Source of the DNA: a bacterium 0.1xD8-71
Lineage (GTDB): Bacteria > Bacillota > Clostridia > Lachnospirales > Lachnospiraceae
DNA: 64,000 nt
Direction: 5' to 3'
Assembly (NCBI GenBank): GCA_003612405.1
Contig: RAYR01000014.1
Span: forward strand, 1 to 64,000
Both the position numbers and the translations under genes were made by a program. The notes below the pieces were generated by a model, which was given only the letters and a program-made list of their open reading frames with translations, was not told the DNA's origin and did not search any database. The stretch's first letter is position 1, and each line of letters begins with the position of its first letter. This document shows positions 51,017 to 60,427 of the stretch, in pieces.

Positions 51017-53113
51017 TTAATTAGACAACGCTCTCTTGTCCGTGTGACAGAAAATAAAATTAATCTCCCTCCTGCACTGCACATAGGTCAACCCAAAATA
51101 CAAAACATACATCCCAAGGAAACCTATGCACGAAACACCAAAATACAATCCTCCTGCCGTCCGGATTCCCGTATGGACTACGAATTGTCTTCCAATATAG
51201 AATACAAACGGCGCACTGATTGCAACAGCAAGAAACACCGGGCATAAATAGTAGAGAAACATCTGCTTTGCCAGCAGCTTTTCTATCTTCCTCCTTCCCA
51301 TACCCAGCTGATACATAATCTGACAGCGGAATTGATATTTACCGGAATCGCTTACCTGTTGAACGGAGAGGACCGTAAACGATACGCACAAAAATACCAG
51401 GCCGATATAAAATAACGGAAAAGACAGAGTACTCATTAAAAACTTCAGTTCCAGGACCTCCCGGCTTTTCACCTGTATTGTGGCGGGCATTAAGAAAAGC
51501 TCCTCGCTTCCGATTTTGATATAGTCTGCCAGTTCATCATAGCCCCTTGTTTTCCCTGCCAGATCATACAGGCCTTCTGATAAACTTTCCGGTACATCTC
51601 CATTTGCCATAACTGCCATAAGCGCAAAATACTTTTTCATTTCCTTTAGTTTTGTATCCGGTACAATCAGCAAATAATCTGTTCCATTATGCCCGTTTTG
51701 TGCAAATCCCTCTGTTTGGAAGCCGGCAAAAGCAAGCCCTGTATGCAGACTGTTTTGTAACCGGGTGCTCCTGTCTTTTATTTCCTGATATACCCGGTTT
51801 GGTATATGAATCAGGTACTGGTCATCCCGCAGGGTAACAGGCATGAGACCCAACATTTCCCGTAAATTGTTATAATCACTGACTCCCATATACACATCAT
51901 AATCATAATAGGCAACAGCCCTCTTCCCCTCCGCCACAGCCGGATCGCTGTCCCTGTCAGAAAACAACCTTAGGTTCTGATACAGATAATCCCCCATATC
52001 ACTTGTTCCATTTTGATAAACATGGTATTTCAGCATATCCTGTACAGTTACGTGGTCATCTATCAATGCTTCTTCTTTAGAGAAATCATTGTCTGTATCG
52101 TCACTTATCATAATAATATCAAAGGGATATTCCACATCTAATTGTTTATTCTGATAGTCACTCAGCATAAAAGCAAGGGAGCTTCCCACCAAAGCAACCA
52201 TAAATAAAAGGCTCAATGTCCCAAGTACAAAACAGGTATTTTGCATTTTGGAGGAAAACTGCCTTATCAGAAATAAATATTCCTTCTGATATAGCAGACG
52301 TCCTCTATTTCTCATATAATTTATCAGGAAAGCGGAAAGTCCCAAATAGAAAAAGTAGAACGTAAAAGTCAGCCCGATCAGCTCCAGAATTGCCGTCCAT
52401 TTTGTTATCCTGCCTGTCAAAAGCAGAACATACAAAAGCAATATATTTCCTATGGAAAGAACAAACAACCACTTCCATACAGCACTTCGGTTTTCCTTTA
52501 CGGTTTCATTCAGCCTGTCCATGTTAATCAGCCTGATAATTTCCATCCGGGAAAACTTCCTTCTACTCCGGGCAAATGCCGCCAGAAGACACAATCCATA
52601 CAAAATAACTGTCAACACGAAAGCAGACAGGTTCTCCCGGAAACCATGCCCCGCAAACTGATAGTTTTTCCCAATACTTTTATAAAAAATGAAAAACAGT
52701 ACCTGTCGTAATCCACTGCCCAAAAACAGCCCCGCAAAAAGAGCGCCTGCACCAAGGCAAATATTTTCTTTTATAAAAAGACCTGCAATTTGTCTTTTCT
52801 TCATGCCCGACAGTAAGTAAACAGCAAATTCCCTGCTTCTCTTTTCTAAGATAAAATGGGTCATATAATTGATCAGCCAGGCCGCTATAATGAGAATCAC
52901 TCCTGTAGAAACCGCCATAAAAGTAACCAGCATCGTTCCCGCCGTAGATAATTCTTCCTGATTTCCATAATGGATCATCTCGGCAATATCTTTTGCAAAG
53001 AGCAGTGAATGAAAGGAAAACGTTAATGCCGTTATCATACACAAAGTCAGAAAATAATTGAGATAATCTTTCCACAATCTCCTCACATTTGCCGCCACAA
53101 GTTTATTCAGCAT
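51017..53113 (-). CDS. FtsX-like ABC permease (BceB type)
   Basis: 698 residues from ATG 53113. TM1 at about 18-38, a triplet of helices by residue 150, a large extracellular domain in the middle (about 330-570), and a final helix set (SFPLFYIGLVFLCVSFTVLS; YLCPVFLAVAISAPFVFYIG). This is the plan of BceB-like permeases for antimicrobial peptide removal or sensing. It overlaps the ATPase gene by 11 bp, so the two form one transporter. No BceRS two-component pair is present; a membrane XRE regulator takes that place. Confidence 0.85.
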   Translation of the reverse strand: MLNKLVAANVRRLWKDYLNYFLTLCMITALTFSFHSLLFAKDIAEMIHYGNQEELSTAGTMLVTFMAVSTGVILIIAAWLINYMTHFILEKRSREFAVYLLSGMKKRQIAGLFIKENICLGAGALFAGLFLGSGLRQVLFFIFYKSIGKNYQFAGHGFRENLSAFVLTVILYGLCLLAAFARSRRKFSRMEIIRLINMDRLNETVKENRSAVWKWLFVLSIGNILLLYVLLLTGRITKWTAILELIGLTFTFYFFYLGLSAFLINYMRNRGRLLYQKEYLFLIRQFSSKMQNTCFVLGTLSLLFMVALVGSSLAFMLSDYQNKQLDVEYPFDIIMISDDTDNDFSKEEALIDDHVTVQDMLKYHVYQNGTSDMGDYLYQNLRLFSDRDSDPAVAEGKRAVAYYDYDVYMGVSDYNNLREMLGLMPVTLRDDQYLIHIPNRVYQEIKDRSTRLQNSLHTGLAFAGFQTEGFAQNGHNGTDYLLIVPDTKLKEMKKYFALMAVMANGDVPESLSEGLYDLAGKTRGYDELADYIKIGSEELFLMPATIQVKSREVLELKFLMSTLSFPLFYIGLVFLCVSFTVLSVQQVSDSGKYQFRCQIMYQLGMGRRKIEKLLAKQMFLYYLCPVFLAVAISAPFVFYIGRQFVVHTGIRTAGGLYFGVSCIGFLGMYVLYFGLTYVQCRREINFIFCHTDKRALSN

Positions 53114-53876
53114 AAATATCCTCACTTCCCATTTCGGACTGCATATCAAGAATACGGTTCAGGTAATCTCTTTTGTCCATATCTTTCCGGTATAATTCGG
53201 CACTTATCTTCCCATCCCTTAAAAATAAAATCCTCTCACAATAACAGGCGGAAAACACATCATGGGTTACCATTAAAATCGTTGCGCCTAATTCTTTATT
53301 CATAACCTGCAAAGTACGAAGCAGCATGGCAGATGATTTTGAATCCAATGCTCCGGTCGGTTCATCTGCCAGAATCAGTTTCGGCTTATTGACGAGTGCC
53401 CTTGCACAGGCGGCCCGCTGTTTCTGCCCGCCAGATACTTCATATGGAAATTTATCCAGAATATCATCAATCCGTAAAGTGTCCGCGATTTCCTTTATTC
53501 TTCGCTCTATTTCCGTTCTTTTTTCATGATTTAATATCATGGACAGCATAATGTTTTCTTCTACGGTCAGTGTATCCAGAAGATTATAGTCCTGGAAGAC
53601 AAACCCAAGATTTTTCTGCCGGAAGTCAGACAATTCTTCTTCGTTCATTCCAGAAATATCAATCCCATCATAAAGAATCTGTCCTTCAGACATGGTATCT
53701 ATCGTAGAAAGAATATTTAGGATTGTGGTTTTGCCGGAGCCGGATGCTCCCATAATACCGATAAACTCACCTTGCTCTACATAGAAGCTGACATGATCAA
53801 CGGCACATACTTTTACTTTCCCTGTGTCATAGTTTTTTACAAGATTATGCACTTCGATATAATGATGGTCTGTCAT
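53103..53876 (-). CDS. ABC transporter ATPase (BceA/MacB-like)
   Basis: 257 residues from ATG 53876 (GAAGGAAAGG upstream). Walker A GIMGASGSGKTT, signature VSGGQKQR, Walker B LILADEPTGALD, and FVFQDYNLLDTLTVEENIML are characteristic of ATPases that pair with FtsX-type permeases. Energises the adjacent permease in peptide export or resistance. Overlaps the permease gene, and its start lies 27 bp downstream of the regulator's stop. Confidence 0.9.
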   Translation of the reverse strand: MTDHHYIEVHNLVKNYDTGKVKVCAVDHVSFYVEQGEFIGIMGASGSGKTTILNILSTIDTMSEGQILYDGIDISGMNEEELSDFRQKNLGFVFQDYNLLDTLTVEENIMLSMILNHEKRTEIERRIKEIADTLRIDDILDKFPYEVSGGQKQRAACARALVNKPKLILADEPTGALDSKSSAMLLRTLQVMNKELGATILMVTHDVFSACYCERILFLRDGKISAELYRKDMDKRDYLNRILDMQSEMGSEDIYAE

Positions 53877-53902
53877 AGATGTTACCTTTCCTTCCGTTTC
53901 CT

Positions 53903-54724
53903 TTAGAGTGTCTGCCCGTGCTGATTTCGGAGCAATACGGCATAAGACCAGTATACCCCCGCACAAAAAATCATCACAAAGGTACATGCACCCACAAATA
54001 CCATGTATAACACGTTATCGCGCAGCATTTCCGCTTCACTCATAAGATACATGTTCTCCCATGTGATACTGATATCGCGGGCAAAATACATTTCGCTGAC
54101 ACCCACAGCCGCCAGACATACGATGATACCCGAAAGCAGTACCTTTTTCATTTTAGAAAATTCATCCCGCAGCTCTCTTCTCACCTCTTCCGAAAATACC
54201 AGTTCCTTATTTCTAAGATTTCTGTAGGGATTCTGCTTTAAAATAACGTAAAACACAATCGCCAACAGGACTATCGCTGACAGTGTGCCAAGAAGCGGCT
54301 GTACTGTCAATTCATAAAATCCGGGCTCCGTTGAGGAATAGGAAACGCCGTTACAGCCTATAATGAGTCCGCAGGCTGCTGCTATCCATAAAAATTTCTT
54401 TCTATAATAAAGCAGAAATCCATTTACTGTTTCTCGGTTTACATAATATTCATTTTCTTCTTTTCTTTTGTCACTGCACTGAACTTCCAATTCTCTTCCG
54501 ACACCATAGCTCTCTGTATCCATCTTTCGCTCTTCCATCAGCAGATTATCCAGACTCACTTTAAAAAGCTTCGCAATCAGAATAATCTTTTCCGTTTCCG
54601 GATAACCGTTATCATTTTCCCACTTGCTGATTGCCTGTCTGCTGGTATGCAGTTTTTCTGCCAATGCTTCCTGGGAAAGTCCCTGTGCCTTTCTCAATTG
54701 ATACAGCTTTTCTCCAAATGTCAT
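53903..54724 (-). CDS. XRE regulator with membrane-spanning C-terminal half
   Basis: 273 residues from ATG 54724 (GGAGG 5 bp upstream). Residues 1-60 are a Cro/CI DNA-binding domain (LYQLRKAQGLSQEALAEKLH). The rest holds at least four hydrophobic helices (FLWIAAACGLIIGCNGVSYS; LGTLSAIVLLAIVFYVIL; VLLSGIIVCLAAVGVSEMYF; ending AGVYWSYAVLL). Membrane-anchored XRE proteins next to ABC transporters often sense peptides. It is the first gene of the ATPase/permease operon. Confidence 0.82.
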   Translation of the reverse strand: MTFGEKLYQLRKAQGLSQEALAEKLHTSRQAISKWENDNGYPETEKIILIAKLFKVSLDNLLMEERKMDTESYGVGRELEVQCSDKRKEENEYYVNRETVNGFLLYYRKKFLWIAAACGLIIGCNGVSYSSTEPGFYELTVQPLLGTLSAIVLLAIVFYVILKQNPYRNLRNKELVFSEEVRRELRDEFSKMKKVLLSGIIVCLAAVGVSEMYFARDISITWENMYLMSEAEMLRDNVLYMVFVGACTFVMIFCAGVYWSYAVLLRNQHGQTL

Positions 54725-54757
54725 ATTTACCTCCATGCCGGAACTCTTTTTGCACAT

Positions 54758-55002
54758 CCTTGCTTCATCATAGCAAAAATGCAGGGAATGTCTATCATTT
54801 TATTGTGACAATTCCGCAACTTTGCGTTGCAACGACAAGGCAGATTATTTCTGACAGCTCAAAACATCCAACCTTACACAATTGTAAGTTACGGCACATA
54901 AATTGTAAGTTAAATCGATGGATGCAGATCATCCCATTTGATATCCTTATTTCAGATAAAAAAACACCTCGCAGTAAAACAAAGAAAAGGAGATAATACA
55001 AT
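54758..55002. promoter_or_regulatory. Divergent intergenic region with an operator-like repeat
   Basis: AACCTTACACAATTGTAAGTT and the related AAATTGTAAGTT (54870-54915) form a palindrome and a half-site 15 bp apart. They lie between the XRE regulator and a small membrane protein gene and are candidates for that regulator's binding. Confidence 0.45.
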
Positions 55003-55185
55003 ATGAAAAAAATAATTATCGCAGCAGCTTCCATGATAGCCATTATTGCAGTACGTATGGTACTGTCGGTCGCTTTTAACGAACAGGCAGCCGAAGTATT
55101 TGGCAGAGTATCCGTCAGCTTTCTGTTCTTTTATTTTATCTGTCAAATATCCAAAAACAAATATAAGAGCGCCCAGAGTCACTGA
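55003..55185 (+). CDS. Small membrane protein of 60 residues
   Basis: AAGGAG lies 8 bp before ATG. Two hydrophobic stretches (IIIAAASMIAIIAVRMVLSV; VSFLFFYFICQIS) are followed by a basic tail. No family is known to me. Divergent from the regulator-transporter operon; a GAGCGC/GCGCTC hairpin overlaps its end (55167-55190). Confidence 0.55.
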   Translation: MKKIIIAAASMIAIIAVRMVLSVAFNEQAAEVFGRVSVSFLFFYFICQISKNKYKSAQSH

Positions 55186-55318
55186 GCGCTCACAAATCCA
55201 CCTTTAATCAAAATGAAAATTTCCGCTTCCCGATAATGCATTGGACACCCATCTATTTGCCTGCTCCAATGAGATTGGGTTATCCGAAGTAAACACGGCC
55301 CGGAAATGGTTTCCCACA

Positions 55319-56041
55319 TTATCTGTGGACGTTACCGATATAATCCTCATCGTCTATATCCAATTCCATTTCTTTTTGGCCCAGTTTTTCAATTGTTTTA
55401 CGGTATCTCTGTTTCTGATCCTCATACACCTGGAGATCGTTTAGTGCGGACTGCTGCTTTCCTTCCTGAATAGAATAGCATACCTTGAAAACAAAGATGG
55501 TCTGAATAATCGACTCATTGGTAAAAAACTTTTTATTGGAAAATGAGTTGTTTTCCACACCAATAAACAGGGTCATCCCCGGTGCAATCGGTTTGGCATC
55601 CGATTTCTTCTCCACAGAGGTACTGGTGGAACTGCTGAAACTCCCCACAATCGCCTGCACAACCGCAAATGCTTCATTGGCAATATAACGTTCCCTTTCT
55701 TTCAGAGCCAGGATAGACTCGTTGGTAGTCTCATCCACCTCTTCCACTTTACTTCCCTCCGGCGCGCTCTTCTTCGTTCCCAGGAGGGCCTTGCTGCAAC
55801 TGTCAATGATTGCACTGACAGAATTCAAAGACCATTCGCTGACCGTTGTCAGATGGCTGTATCTGCCTTCTACCAACAGCTTTTTATCAGAAATGTTTTC
55901 ATAATGCTTTGTTTCCATTTCCGCAAGCTCCTGTTGCAGCGCCTGCTGTCTTTAATCCATATCGCTGTTCATCTTGGTTACATGCTCCTGAAACTCTGTG
56001 TTCTTTACTTCCTGTTGCTGGACTGAATTTGATTTTCCCAT
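55319..56041 (-). pseudogene. Unrecognised gene interrupted by an in-frame TAA
   Basis: From ATG 56041 (AAGGAAA upstream) the frame reads MGKSNSVQQQEVKNTEFQEH to DMD, then TAA at codon 30. It continues in the same frame (RQQALQQELAEMETKHYENI to the end at 55319). Read through it gives 240 residues: N-terminal coiled coil, a central SGS/T-rich loop, and a beta-strand patch (APGMTLFIGVENNSFSNKKF). Translation could restart at ATG 55918. The family is unknown. It lies at the downstream end of the coiled-coil/peptidase cluster. Confidence 0.5.
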
Positions 56042-56209
56042 GTGTTTTCCTTTCCTTATAAATGTTTTGGGTTTACAGGTAACTATGTACTAAGTATATC
56101 AGATGACTAAGCATAACAATGCTTAGTGGCAATTTATCGCCGCTAAGCATATGTCAATGGTATTTTTTAATAAGGTAACTTCGCATCAAAACGATGAATT
56201 GTATACCGG
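56042..56209. other. Intergenic stretch
   Basis: It contains AAGCATAACAATGCTTAGTGG and GCCGCTAAGCATAT, which can form a CTTAGTGGC/GCCGCTAAG hairpin (about 56120-56150), a possible transcript end. Nothing else seen. Confidence 0.35.
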
Positions 56210-56929
56210 CTATCTGCTTACATACTTACGGAATGCCGTAGCCGTGTGAGACCCATACCAATTATTAACGCTCTTTACCGTGGCGTTCCAGGCTATGTCC
56301 TGCTCTATGAGCAGGCGTGCAGCCTGCGCCTTTCTTTCTTCTTTATCTCCTATGTGCTGTATATCCAACAGTCCTTCTACAAAGGCCCGGAAACGCCCTT
56401 CCTCCATCCGCACAAGATGGCTGTCTTCATAACGGCACTGATTCTCCCTTATGACATCTTCCGACGCATTTTCCAGATCCTCTTGATAGGTACGTAGTTG
56501 AAAGACGTTTGTATCCCCCTGCCAGTTAAGCCCTGAAACATGGCAGTTCTCCATTCTTACCAGATAGAAACGGTAGGTATCCCCATTTTCTTTATTATTC
56601 CAACTGAAAATTTCTTCCAATGCCTCTTCGGGAATCTCCACCTGAATATTGCCCTGCGACTCCTCTTCTATCTCCCTGGCCAGGGCCGTACAATCATCTT
56701 CCACCCGGCCGTCTTTCCCCACATCCTTGTTTCCGCCAAAGAAATTAGGCATCCCTGCCAGATAAGATTCCGGTCTTGCCCCGTCTATTATGTAAGGAGC
56801 CTTTGATGCGGCAATGGGGAAATAAACATATCCGCCATGCATAAGAATACAATACACCTTATGTTTCGGCCCTCTCCTTCTGGCAGGCCTTTTGTAAAGT
56901 GCTCTTTCGTCTATTCTCTCGATATCCAT
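56210..56929 (-). CDS. Nudix-like hydrolase
   Basis: 239 residues from ATG 56929 (AAAGGAGAG upstream). The core stretch FFGGNKDVGKDGRVEDDCTA followed by LAREIEEES fits the Nudix box (G-x5-E-x7-RE-x-EE). The surrounding strands VYCILMHGGYVYFPI and RFYLVRMENCHV also fit a Nudix beta-grasp. The C-terminal 90 residues are helical and atypical. The substrate is unknown. It lies 45 bp downstream of the recombinase, same strand, inside the unrecognised cluster. Confidence 0.6.
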   Translation of the reverse strand: MDIERIDERALYKRPARRRGPKHKVYCILMHGGYVYFPIAASKAPYIIDGARPESYLAGMPNFFGGNKDVGKDGRVEDDCTALAREIEEESQGNIQVEIPEEALEEIFSWNNKENGDTYRFYLVRMENCHVSGLNWQGDTNVFQLRTYQEDLENASEDVIRENQCRYEDSHLVRMEEGRFRAFVEGLLDIQHIGDKEERKAQAARLLIEQDIAWNATVKSVNNWYGSHTATAFRKYVSR

Positions 56930-56973
56930 GTTTTCTCTCCTTTTTTCTCTAATCATTTTCTATTTACTGTTTC

Positions 56974-57795
56974 CTAATCCGCTATGTCCAGGCAGTTCAT
57001 CCTTTTTCTCTTCTGTTCTATGGAAGTGGCAGCATAAATTCTTGTCACAGACAGATCCGAATGGCCAAGAATATCCGCCAGTTCAAAAATGTTAGAAAAG
57101 TGCTCCATGTAGGACAGGGCAAAAAAGTGCCGGAAGCTATGGGGATACACTCTGTCTTTATCAATTCCCACCATGTCTGACATATGTTTTAACATTTTCC
57201 AGACCGCAGTGCGGCTGATGGGCGCTCCTGTCGTTCCCCGAAAAATTGCTCCGTTTCGGATGTCTTCTTTGTCACAATAGGCACGAAGCAGAGGAATCAG
57301 TCTGTCGGGAAGATATATTTCCCTTGCCTTGCCCTTGTTAAACACCTGAACATATCCTTTGTCCAGCATTTCCACGGTAATATACCGCAGCTCGCTGACC
57401 CGTATGCCTGTCAGTGCGATCACTTTCATGATCAGATAATACTTTTGTCTGCCGCTTTCTTTCGCATAGTCCAACAGCATTTTATAATCCTCTCCCGTGA
57501 TTACATTTTCCAGGCTACGGGCTTTTTGATATTTTTTGGTCTTTACAATACAGTTTTCTTTTCCGCTGAAACGGATAAATTTATTGACTGCTATGATGCT
57601 GAGATTGACCGTCGCAATTTTGTAACCGCTTTCCAGCAACATTCCCTTATATGCCATTACATTCTGCTTGGTTATCGTTCTGCCATCCAGATAGCGGATA
57701 AATTTTCTTATGTAACGCATATAAATCCTGATTGTTGCAGGCGATAATTCCTGCTCCTCCAAATAATCCCGGAACAAAGCAACCTGTTCTTTCAT
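56974..57795 (-). CDS. Tyrosine recombinase (XerC/D-like)
   Basis: 273 residues: SAM-like core-binding domain (FRDYLEEQELSPATIRIYMR, residues 8-90) and catalytic domain with Arg in TGIRVSELR, HSFRHFFALSY, LGHSDLS and Tyr in RIYAATS. It lacks the arm-binding domain of the IME integrases, like phase-variation invertases, Xer proteins and integron-type enzymes. It may act on sites in the cluster; candidate repeats are at 62235 and 62430. No attachment site was found beside it. Confidence 0.85.
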   Translation of the reverse strand: MKEQVALFRDYLEEQELSPATIRIYMRYIRKFIRYLDGRTITKQNVMAYKGMLLESGYKIATVNLSIIAVNKFIRFSGKENCIVKTKKYQKARSLENVITGEDYKMLLDYAKESGRQKYYLIMKVIALTGIRVSELRYITVEMLDKGYVQVFNKGKAREIYLPDRLIPLLRAYCDKEDIRNGAIFRGTTGAPISRTAVWKMLKHMSDMVGIDKDRVYPHSFRHFFALSYMEHFSNIFELADILGHSDLSVTRIYAATSIEQKRKRMNCLDIAD

Positions 57796-57878
57796 ACGGC
57801 GCTCCCACCCCTCTTATCTTCCCTCTGGCTCTTAGCAGTCAGATATATTCTTTGGTAACAGATGAAACAACATTCCCT

Positions 57879-58355
57879 CTATTTCAGATAGCTGGTATCC
57901 CCTAAATGCAGCTTTATATATTGATAGCTGATATCGGCAGCCCGCATCAGCAGCTTCTGGATTTCCATGACTTTTTCTTCCCAATCATTCTGATTGCACA
58001 TGCCTTTTAATGTAGCCAGGTTTTTCCTGTACTCCTCCAGAAAACCGCAGACTTTTTGGACCATGTTTTCGTTATCCGGCGCGCACTCTGCAAGTGTCTG
58101 ACCGCATTTATCCAGACGTCTCACCATCCTCTGCAGGTTATCCTCATATTCCTCCAGAGTTTCTTTCACATCTTTTTGCTGTCCCCTCTCCAGATATTCT
58201 CCTGCGTGGGAAAATTCTATCTGCATTTTGTGTAGCATACTGTATACGGCGTTCATCTCCAGTCCCAAAGCTCCCACAGCCAGATCCAGCCGGGGCGTAT
58301 ATATCTCGTAAGGAAGCAGGGTGATTTCCCTTATTTTTTCTTCTATCACATTCAC
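57879..58355 (-). CDS. Small all-helical protein of the 57.9-62.2 kb cluster
   Basis: 158 residues, soluble, predicted helical throughout (YEIYTPRLDLAVGALGLEMN; YLERGQQKDVKETLEEYEDN; LLMRAADISYQYIKLHLGDT). No signal peptide or known motif. Could be a chaperone, immunity or regulatory partner of the coiled-coil proteins. It follows the peptidase gene by 69 bp on the same strand. Confidence 0.55.
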   Translation of the reverse strand: MNVIEEKIREITLLPYEIYTPRLDLAVGALGLEMNAVYSMLHKMQIEFSHAGEYLERGQQKDVKETLEEYEDNLQRMVRRLDKCGQTLAECAPDNENMVQKVCGFLEEYRKNLATLKGMCNQNDWEEKVMEIQKLLMRAADISYQYIKLHLGDTSYLK

Positions 58356-58424
58356 TTTTCTACCATCCTTTCTTTATTCACCGATTTCCGTCTTATATCC
58401 CCGTCAGGTTCCTCCATGATCTGC

Positions 58425-59573
58425 TTATTGAGAAAGGGCGCTGTACATGGTATTCCAGGTATCAGTTGTGCACCAATACTCGTCTGCGCTGTAACCGGAA
58501 AGTCCCATGAGACTTGTCATTTCCCGATCGATCAGCTCATTAGTCATGCTATCATAAGCATATTGTTCTTTGGAAATAACAGTTCCCGTTCCCTGTTTCG
58601 CATTTCCCAGACCGCCTTTAATATAAGGGCAGTCTCCTGATACCGTTTTCAAGGGATTCTGGGCATCTTTTCCTTCCATGCCATAAGGAACCATATTGTA
58701 CGCCAGGCAGAAAGTGCCGTTTGCATATTCATCTCCCAGGTTATAGCAATGACCAATCTCGTGGGCAACTGTCACTTCCGGGCTGGTATCCTCCAGGGAA
58801 ATCACCACCGTTCCTTTGCCAAAGGTAAATCCGGTCACTGTTCTCTGCGCTGATTCCCCGCCGGGACGCATGTTCCTCGGGACAAATCCTATCACCAGGT
58901 CGTAGTCATCTTTCTTCATACCGGAAAGCGTCCTCCATATGCCATAGCGCCCGCGGACGGTATCCAAATCAGCGCCCCCACCATTTAAGGTCCGTGTTTT
59001 ATTTTCTCCTTCATACAGATTCCACTCCAGATCCTCACTGCCCAGAGGATAAACCTTTCTGGTGAAATCATCCAGGGAATCATCCAGTTGATTTAAAGTT
59101 TCTATTTCGCCGCTATAGCAGGCTGTCACAGGAACCGCCAGGATGCGGATATTCTTCATGTCCCGGAAACAGACCTCCCTTTCACATTCCAGATCCCCCA
59201 GTTTTACGGTGATCAGGTATTCCCCCGGCTGCCACTGGTTTTGTCCGGAATCGGTATAATCGATCAGTTCCCATTCCTCGTCATAATCTTTGGCCGGGAA
59301 AATCCATTCCTGCCCGTTTCCGGTTATGGTCATGGTAGAATCTGCTACCGCATCCTCCCATTTGGGAGCCGCTTTTACAAATAAACCGGTACCTCTTTGT
59401 GCCACCAGCTTATCCATCTCATAAAAGCTTCCGTCCTTCTTATCCAGACCCATGCCCAGCCCCTGATCTATGATAATGGCGAAATCCGTTTCCTGTGTTG
59501 CCGGTGCAAGGATTGGACCTGCGCTGATGGCTCCCGCCACCAGCGCTGCTGTTATAAATTGTAATTTCATCAT
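58425..59573 (-). CDS. Secreted zinc metallopeptidase with HExxH motif
   Basis: 382 residues. An N-terminal hydrophobic signal (MMKLQFITAALVAGAISAGP) suggests export. The active site is VTVAHEIGHCYNLGDEY (about residues 277-293), an HExxH followed by a further Asp/Glu as in M64-like peptidases. The N-terminal 130 residues look like a beta-sandwich (GEYLITVKLGDLECEREVCF). The start abuts the stop of the coiled-coil gene at 59573 (1 bp overlap), so translation is coupled. The target is unknown; processing of the coiled-coil partners or of a host protein are possibilities. Confidence 0.75.
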   Translation of the reverse strand: MMKLQFITAALVAGAISAGPILAPATQETDFAIIIDQGLGMGLDKKDGSFYEMDKLVAQRGTGLFVKAAPKWEDAVADSTMTITGNGQEWIFPAKDYDEEWELIDYTDSGQNQWQPGEYLITVKLGDLECEREVCFRDMKNIRILAVPVTACYSGEIETLNQLDDSLDDFTRKVYPLGSEDLEWNLYEGENKTRTLNGGGADLDTVRGRYGIWRTLSGMKKDDYDLVIGFVPRNMRPGGESAQRTVTGFTFGKGTVVISLEDTSPEVTVAHEIGHCYNLGDEYANGTFCLAYNMVPYGMEGKDAQNPLKTVSGDCPYIKGGLGNAKQGTGTVISKEQYAYDSMTNELIDREMTSLMGLSGYSADEYWCTTDTWNTMYSALSQ

Positions 59574-60412
59574 CAGATTCCCTCACCGAACATTTCCATC
59601 ATATCCATTAATTCCATCAAATCGTCCGGCACCATGGAACCCGCAAGCAGACGGCTCTTTAAGTCAGATACCTTCAACCGCATATCTTCCCAGTATACGA
59701 GCTGTGTTTTATGCTGCGCCAGTTCTCTTTGAAGATCCTGACTTTTCTTATTCAGCTGCTCACATTGCACTGACAAAGCATCGCGTCTCTTCACGATTGT
59801 CTCGAGCTCCACTGTATGAGCTTTTGCTTTCTGCTCAAATTGTTCTATCGCTTTCTTACAGTCCCTGCATCTGTGCTCCAGGGATTCTACATTACTGTTG
59901 CACGCTTCAACTGCATAATCGCACGCCAGATAGATATTGTAACCAGGAACCCAGCACCATTTGATAGCTTCCTGACGCTTTCTCTTGATCTCACGCACTG
60001 TCTCTTCCTGACGGCGTCTATAATCGTTAAGTTCCTGCTGCACTCTTTGCAGATTGTCAAGCTCTCTTTCGGTTTCTCTCTTCACCTGGGCAAGACTTAC
60101 CTCTTCTGCCGCCTCCAGCTCTTTCAAATGGTCAAATTCCGCATAGGTTGCGGTAAGTTGCTCTATGGTCCGGCGGTTACTCTCATCGGCGGATTTCACC
60201 TTCTCCTCATACAATCTGACCTGTTCTGCGGCGTCTTTTTCCATCTTTTCCAGATTGTTTTTGATCTCCTGCGCACCTTTTTGTATCTGCTCCATCTCTT
60301 CCTGTGTGGGTGTATGGTTCATCGCGTTTTTCTCTAAAAGTGCGCCTGCACAATTTATCACTGCCTGAAAGACCGGAAGCATCTTCTCTAAATAATCCTG
60401 TACTGAAATCAT
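59573..60412 (-). CDS. Coiled-coil protein with a short hydrophobic segment
   Basis: 279 residues. Long coiled coils (residues 30-155 and 185-255) flank a hydrophobic hinge (KWCWVPGYNIYLACDYAVEA, about 158-177). The layout of two helical arms around a membrane-active hairpin recalls alpha-helical pore-forming proteins such as XaxB/YaxB, but no family match is claimed. No signal peptide. Sits between the larger coiled-coil gene (15 bp upstream) and the peptidase. Confidence 0.6.
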   Translation of the reverse strand: MISVQDYLEKMLPVFQAVINCAGALLEKNAMNHTPTQEEMEQIQKGAQEIKNNLEKMEKDAAEQVRLYEEKVKSADESNRRTIEQLTATYAEFDHLKELEAAEEVSLAQVKRETERELDNLQRVQQELNDYRRRQEETVREIKRKRQEAIKWCWVPGYNIYLACDYAVEACNSNVESLEHRCRDCKKAIEQFEQKAKAHTVELETIVKRRDALSVQCEQLNKKSQDLQRELAQHKTQLVYWEDMRLKVSDLKSRLLAGSMVPDDLMELMDMMEMFGEGI

Positions 60413-60427
60413 TGTATTACCTCCTTC

